Source: Neocallimastix lanati (nom. inval.) (Eukaryota > Neocallimastigomycota > Neocallimastigomycetes > Neocallimastigales > Neocallimastigaceae). From it: a stretch of 43,589 nt of DNA. Each line of letters begins with the position of its first letter. The first letter of the stretch is position 1. The notes beneath the pieces are model-generated. The model was not told the origin of the DNA. It did no database searches and saw only the letters and a program-made list of their open reading frames with translations. Position numbers and translations under genes: made by a program. The stretch spans positions 305,001 to 348,589 of the forward strand of contig JACVTC010000164.1 in assembly GCA_016946835.1 (NCBI GenBank), given 5' to 3'. Shown one piece after another: positions 38,378 through 43,589 of this stretch.

Positions 38378-38548
38378 TTCAGATTTTCAAATTGCGTTTT
38401 TGAGTCTGAATTTATTTTTTTTTTAGTTTCAGATTTTCGAAGGGTGTTTTCGAGTCTGAATTAATTTATCAGATTTTCAGAGAGAGATTCTGAGTCTGAA
38501 TTATTATTGGAATAAAGAATTGGATTGTCAGAGGGTTTTCTGAGTCCA
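38378..38548 (+). repeat. Array of four two-stem hairpins before gag
   Basis: The units start at 38378, 38428, 38469 and 38521. The outer stems are TTCAGA/TCTGAA (twice), TCAGA/TCTGA and TGGA/TCCA. The inner stems are TCAAA/TTTGA, TCGAA/TTCGA and TCAGA/TCTGA (twice). All have a 3x1 internal loop (TTT or TTG opposite G) and a 6-7 nt loop. Both stems covary between units while the internal loop stays, which is strong sign of a selected RNA shape, matching the B array in design. Confidence 0.75.
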
Positions 38549-38672
38549 TAATTATATTATTATAAAACAAAGATAAATTTATTTTTTTTTTTTTTGTTAT
38601 TAAATATATTTTTAAAGTAAACATATTTTTAAATTGGATATCATAGCATTAATACCATTTTTAAATTTTCAA

Positions 38673-39566
38673 ATGGCTGAAAATAAAATCAATTTTAAAG
38701 AATTAAAAAAGGAATTAAAAGATATCGAGAAAATTTCAAAGGAAAATCTCGATATCAAATCTTGGGAATCAGAAATCCGATTATGGATAAAACTTGAGGA
38801 AGTTACTGATCCCAAAAAGATTTTTACCGCCTGCTTACTCACGTCTACTGGAGAGCCTCGCGAAGTTATCCAGGATTTAATTGAAAGTTACAGTACCGAT
38901 TCTGAATCAGAAAGTGAGGACGAAGAAGAAGAAGAATCTGATTCAGAAGAAAAGAAAAAAGATGAATATCCTTCCTTAAAGGAAATTGTAGAAGCAATAG
39001 AAACTTTTTATGGTCTTAAAGAAGACCAGAATATGTTACTTCGTGAGCTCCGTGCTTTAAGAATTAAAAGAAATGAGCGAGTAAAAGACTTTAATACTCG
39101 TTTCCGATCCATATATTTGAAATTAGATAAGAAAAGAAAGAAGCGAGTCAGTGTTCTCGATTATATTGATGCTCTTAGGAACAATGAAGAAGCTTGGAAA
39201 AAGGTCTCCCTTAAGGATGACATTTCTTTAAATCGGGCGTTTGACATTGCCGAAAAAGTTGATAGAGTAATGAATTTGAGACCCTCAAAAGAGTACTCAA
39301 CTGAAATTGTCAACCCAAGAATAAATATCAGGAATAATTATCAAAACAACAGAAAGGTAGTAAGAGAGAATTATGAAGTTAGAAGCCCAAAAAGAAATAA
39401 AGATTACGAATTGGAGGACTTAACAAAAAAAATGAAAAATCTTACCATTAAAGCCTGTTTTTATTGTAGCGATCCAGGACATTTGCAGTATAATTGTCCT
39501 AAGTTAAATGCAATTATTCAAGAAAATAAGAAACGGTTATATAGTGGAAAATCTTTAAACCACTAA
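38673..39566 (+). CDS. Element D Gag
   Basis: From Met 38673 the protein has 297 residues; an in-frame ATG at 38634 exists, but alignment with B starts at MAENKINFKELKKELKDI. An acidic Glu/Ser/Asp insert (YSTDSESESEDEEEEESD) follows the first conserved block. Then come EDQNMLLRELRALRIKRNE, a basic Asn/Arg-rich linker and a CCHC knuckle (CFYCSDPGHLQYNC). It ends TCT TTA AAC CAC TAA, with the slippery heptamer placed exactly as in B. It is about as long as B Gag, which supports function despite the damaged Pol. Confidence 0.9.
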   Translation: MAENKINFKELKKELKDIEKISKENLDIKSWESEIRLWIKLEEVTDPKKIFTACLLTSTGEPREVIQDLIESYSTDSESESEDEEEEESDSEEKKKDEYPSLKEIVEAIETFYGLKEDQNMLLRELRALRIKRNERVKDFNTRFRSIYLKLDKKRKKRVSVLDYIDALRNNEEAWKKVSLKDDISLNRAFDIAEKVDRVMNLRPSKEYSTEIVNPRINIRNNYQNNRKVVRENYEVRSPKRNKDYELEDLTKKMKNLTIKACFYCSDPGHLQYNCPKLNAIIQENKKRLYSGKSLNH

Positions 39567-39606
39567 AAGGGAGAGGAAGCACTCCCTATAAAAATAAAAT
39601 AGCTTC
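39554..39606 (+). promoter_or_regulatory. Programmed -1 frameshift signal of element D
   Basis: T TTA AAC is at 39554-39560. Stem 1 is AGGGAG/CTCCCT (39568-39573 with 39582-39587), where B and C have TGGGAG/CTCCCA. Loop GAAGC (39576-39580) is complementary to GCTTC (39602-39606). The pol frame is -1. Confidence 0.85.
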
Positions 39607-42600
39607 ATTACAATACAAATCCATTCCTAGTAGTACAAATGATTATAATAAGGAAGAAAAAGAAGATGCTTCCTATACTAATGAAACTCACAAAGAATCC
39701 GATAATGAGAATGATGTAGAATTTATAGTTAGTGCGACAAAAAGGAAGTTGACGACTAACGATGAAACTAGTGAAAATAATGAAAAGAGACAACGTAAAA
39801 GTCTCAAAGATAATCCTACCCCTATAACAACTCCTGCAATAAGAAAGATAAAAGAGAAGGAAATAGAAAATAGAATAATTGTTAAAAATAAAAATCAACT
39901 ACATCCTTCGATAATGGCGCAGCCTAATATAAATATTGAGAAAGCCAAAGAAAAACAAATTCGGAATAAAGAAAGAGCTAACTTTGGAAATAACAAGGGA
40001 AAAAGGAAGGAAAGGGAGGATAATATTACTATAAGAGAAAAGCAAAGTCTGGATTCTTCAAAACAAAGAAATAGCATCAGTACTACTAGTGATAAAATGC
40101 ATCAACGATTAAATAAATTAATTGATAATGAAAACGATAAAATTATTAAAACAAAACAAATCAATGAAATGGAAGTTATTGAAGTTCCTGAAAAGCTTAA
40201 TGACGAAGGTCATGAGAATATTACATTACAGAAGCTCATAGATTTTCAAGAGCCTAAAGAAAAAGCAACAATTAGTAGAACGCTTAGGAACATCAAGATG
40301 TGTAAGGATCAGGAAGAATATAATGTTTTACAAGATTTGAATGAAACCAAGTGTAATATTAGTTTCGGTCAGCTCCTCAATGTTTCTCCAAAAGTCAGAA
40401 GTCAAGTAAGTCAAGGATTAAAATTAGAAAAACCTGAAAAGAAAATAATAGGTGCATTAAACAATACTATTGCTGCTGCTACCTTGGTAAATAATATTGA
40501 TCACTCTTATATTAGCAAAAGTAAGGAAACCTCAGAAGAAGATATTGCCATGGTTGATGTAACAGTAGATGAAATTCCTGGTAAAGCACTAATTGATTCT
40601 TGTAGCAATCTCAATGTTATCACAAAAAAATTTTATGAGAAATTACCTGGAAATTATGAAGAAGTAGGTATTAGTCGTGGAAGGATACGTTTAGCAACTA
40701 AGAATGATGAGTATTCAGAAGGAATCATTGTACGAATACCTGTTAAGATTAATGATTATAAAATGATAGTAGATTTTCGTATAATTGATGATGATGACCC
40801 ATTTTATGATTTGTTGATTAATTTTCAAACTCAAGTAGAACACAATCTTTTTATCCATCCTATAAGATATAGTTTATGTCAATTTAATTCTCAAGGACTA
40901 ATCGACGTTATAGCTCCTATTAATAATAATTTCCAAGAAGAAGAAAAATTAGTATGTATAGTAAGGAAAATACTTGAAGATGAAGACACAACTAATGAAT
41001 TAAAGAAACTTGAAGGTCTATCCCCGCAAGAGTATATCCATGATGAAAAATTTTTAGCAAGTCTTTGTAAAGATTATAAAGATGTAATAGTAAAATTACT
41101 TGAAGAAAACTTGGACATTATAGCGACATCTTCTGAAGAATTAACCCCGTCAGACTTAGCACCTCATAAGATTAACTTGAAAGCGAACGCAAAACCTGTT
41201 AAACAAAGATGTTACAGGGTAACCAAATTTAAATCGGATATTATTAAAGAAGAACTAATTAAACTTATTAAGAAAAAGCTAGTTGTACCATCTTACTCAG
41301 AATGGTCTTCACCTGTTGTTGTGGTCCCAAAGGCTAATGGAAAATGGAGATTGTGTGTGGACTACCGCAAGGTGAATGATCTAACCGAAAAAGACTCTTA
41401 TGCCCTTCCATATATTGACGAGATATTTGACAGTTTAGATGGTGCCAAAATCTTTACTACTATGGATCTATACTCAGGTTACCATCAAATCCTAATGGAC
41501 GAAGAAAGTGTTGAAATAACCAGTTTTACAACCAAATTTGGCAACTACCAATTCAAAGTTATGCCTTTCGGATTAACTGGAGCTCCGGCTACCTTCCAAC
41601 GGGAAATGAATAGAATTTTATTTCCTTTAATCGGAAAATGTGTTTTCAACTTTATTGATGATATACTTATATATTCAAAAACTGTCGAAGAACATATCCA
41701 ACACATAAAACAGGTTTTAGCAATCTTCAAGGAAAATAAATTAAAAATTAATATTGAAAAATGTCACTTTATGCAAACGGAAGTTGAAGTTCTTGGTCAC
41801 AAGATTTCTACTAAGGGTCTTAGTCCTCAAAATAGTAAAATTGAAGCAATTAAAGCCTGGAAAGAACCCACGAATATACATGAGTTAAGATCATTCTTAG
41901 GTGCTGTAGGATATTATAGGAACTTTATAAATGAATATGCTCAAACCTCAGCTCCTCTTTGTAAGCTATTAAGAAAAGGCGTAAAATATAAATGGAATAA
42001 TGAACAAAAACAAAGTTTTACCAAATTAAAAGAAAAATTAATTAATGCTCCTATTTTAAAATATCCTGATTTTTCCAAAGAATTCATTATTCTAACAGAT
42101 GCATCATATGAAGGTATTGGTGGAGTTTTATTGCAGAAAGACGAATCGGAAATAGAACACCCGATTCATTTCATTAGCCGTAGCTTAACCAAAGCAGAAA
42201 AGAATTATGGAATAACCGATTTGGAAGGAACGGCTTTATATTATTGTATTACTAAATTAAAACCTTATATTATGGGAAGCCCCTTTAGAACCATAGTTTT
42301 TACAGATCACAAACCTCTACTAGGTTTATTTAATAATAAGGAACCGAATAATGCACGACAAACAAGATGGTGTTTGACTGCAAGTATGCTAAAAGTGGAT
42401 ATTCGCTATGAGCAAGGTAAAAAGAATGTAGTAGCCGACGCTTTATCTAGAATGAAGAACGATAAAGAACAAAAGGTATTAGCTATAAAAACGAATAAAG
42501 ATGATGAAAATGATTCACTTTCTAAAGTAATTAAAGAATTTATTGAAGAAAAATTTACAAAGATTGATGGTATAGATTATTTTATAGATGGAAATAATTA

Positions 42601-42889
42601 TAGAAAACTTGTTACCGAAACAAATGAAAAACTAAAATTAATTCTCGAAGCACATCATGTTGGCTATGAAGGTTATTATAAAACATATCAAAGACTTAGA
42701 AAAAGTTACTACTGGAATGATATGGTCAACGATATAAAACGGATAATTTCAAAATGCGAAAAATGTCAGTTAAATCGCCCTCAGCCATATCCAGAACCAA
42801 CCGAAAACATTCCAACAGAAGTTGAAGGCCCTTTTACTCATCTTGGACTTGATATTATTGGTCCCTTAATAAAGACTGGTAATAAAAAA
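39560..42889 (+). CDS. Element D Pol, 5' part: protease, RT, RNase H, integrase finger
   Basis: The frame is open from the slippery site (first Met 39749). The linker has SLKDNPTPITTPAI and HPSIMAQPNI, both shared with B. The protease has ALIDSCSN (D283 from 39749), the same DSC variant as B. RT has FIDD, RNase H has LTDASYEG and VVADALSRM. In the integrase finger the second zinc His is replaced (AHHVGYEG against AHNIGHEG in B, one C to T change), with CEKCQ intact. The frame breaks at an A6 run (42884-42889), one A too long. Confidence 0.88.
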
Positions 42890-42890
42890 C

Positions 42891-43471
42891 CAATATATCA
42901 TTGTTGCGGTGGATTATTTCACAAAGTGGGTGGAGGCTGAACCTACTGAAAATATTACATCTAAGGACATCATTAAGTTTTTAATAAATGTTTTCGCTAG
43001 ACATGGAGTTCCTCAAGTCATTACAACGGATAATGGCGTTCAATTCACATCGGATATGACTAAAATATTCCTAGACTTATATGATGTTTACGTAAAATTT
43101 ACCACTACCTATCACCCAGAAAGTAATGGATTGGTTGAAAATAGGAATAAAGAAATTGGTAAATTATTGAGATTACTTGGTGAAGAAAATAAAGACTGGG
43201 ATGAGGTATTACCTTCAGCCTTGTGGGCCCTTAGAACTACAAAGAATTCTGTAACCAAACATTCTAGCTTCGAATTAGTTTATGGTCGTGAGGATCAACA
43301 GCCTTTCGACATTGCTGCTAGACCTACACAAGGAGTGAATAAATCTTCAGATGAAATTCTTTTAGAAAAATTTATCTCACATTATAGGTGGACCATGGAA
43401 GCAGCTGAAAATGTAAAGAACGCAAGTAAATATTGGGCCAATCGAAGGGAAGAAAAAAATAGCATGAAAAA
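42891..43471 (+). pseudogene. Element D Pol, middle part: integrase core
   Basis: The part restored after the first A run encodes VDYFTKWVEAE, TTDNGVQF and HPESNGLVENRN, very close to B. It breaks again at an A5 run (43467-43471), one A too short, giving a stop at 43484. With the Tyr in the zinc finger, this copy is probably inactive unless the changes are sequencing errors. Confidence 0.8.
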
Positions 43472-43589
43472 TTCCAAAACATAAGAATCGGTGATTTAGT
43501 TCTTGTTCGAAATTTTAGTCGTTCTAAATTAGAACCTTATTTTGTCGGTCCTTTAAAAGTAATAAAAAAACAATTTAATACCGTAACAC
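43472..43589 (+). pseudogene. Element D Pol, 3' part: integrase C-terminus, cut by the window
   Basis: A third frame continues with IGDLVLVRNFSRSKLEPY and FVGPLKVIKKQFNTV, the GPY-like C-terminal domain seen in B (LEPYYNGPFKI). The sequence ends here. Confidence 0.75.

Larger units (their letters stand above)
36319..38672 (+). other. Element D leader
   Basis: This is a 2.35-kb non-coding leader with M2 (36375-36537), an A57 tract (36604-36660), a CTTTGGAAAA repeat (36661-36685), the tRNA-like fold (36850-37025), several A and T tracts (37261-37298, 37350-37386, 37668-37691), a TATAAATAA word near 37786, M4 (37910-38069) and the hairpin array (38378-38548). No protein frame of note is present. 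Confidence 0.65.
35452..43589 (+). mobile_element. Element D: Ty3/gypsy retrotransposon related to B, truncated by the window end
   Basis: It has a 5' LTR, the same PBS as B, a 2.35-kb structured leader, gag, a frameshift signal and pol with two one-base A-run lesions. Gag, Pol and leader module M2 align with B. The 3' LTR lies outside, so the left edge (TG at 35452) is inferred. It adjoins the tRNA-like motif at the same distance as B and C. Confidence 0.85.

Overview
The window is a nest of transposable elements in an extremely AT-rich eukaryotic genome, with no host gene that I can support. Five LTR retrotransposons (A, B, C, D, F), one gag-only Copia derivative (E), one solo LTR and two decayed MULE transposase copies fill almost all of it. 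The base composition, Asn/Lys/Glu-rich proteins, long poly(dA) tracts, Tf1-like self-primed elements, a chromodomain element and FLYWCH-MULE transposases suggest an early-diverging fungus, perhaps an anaerobic chytrid or a relative. This is inference from style, not from a marker gene. Layout: A (67-5635, minus, Tf1/sushi-like, self-primed, identical LTRs); solo LTR of the A family (5641-6678); B (6687-14793, plus, intact Ty3/gypsy); F (14798-23823, plus, chromodomain element lacking RT), whose 5' LTR is broken by the A/solo/B cluster and whose leader is broken by E (15866-18982, Copia-like, gag only); a MULE palindrome (23830-27427); a minus-strand LTR of the F family (27428-28057); C (28058-35337, plus, Ty3/gypsy); and D (about 35452 to the window edge, plus, a decayed relative of B). 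How the genes work: in B, C and D, Gag and Pol are separate frames joined by a -1 frameshift. All three carry a UUUAAAC/U slippery heptamer, a stem and a predicted pseudoknot at the gag stop, with compensatory changes between the elements. A and F carry single Gag-Pol reading frames and PBSs complementary to their own LTR RNA start. E has a PBS matching the anticodon arm of tRNA-Lys(CUU), which implies priming by a tRNA fragment. B looks autonomous; A, C and D are broken only by one-base changes in A runs; E and F would need proteins in trans. Most unusual: (1) five element insertions (A, the solo LTR, B, C, D) lie within about 8 bp of each other, 18-25 bp upstream of the A box of a Pol III promoter-like sequence carried inside the F-family LTR. 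This resembles Ty3 integration at tRNA gene start sites, but on a transposon-borne landing pad. (2) The long 5' leaders of B, D and F hold modular structured RNAs: M1 in B and F, M2 in B and D, M4 in D and F, and a tRNA/tmRNA-like fold in D. B and D also hold arrays of two-stem hairpins just before gag. Stems covary between elements, so these look like functional RNA domains. (3) C is flanked by an exact 116-bp direct duplication instead of the usual 4-6 bp.
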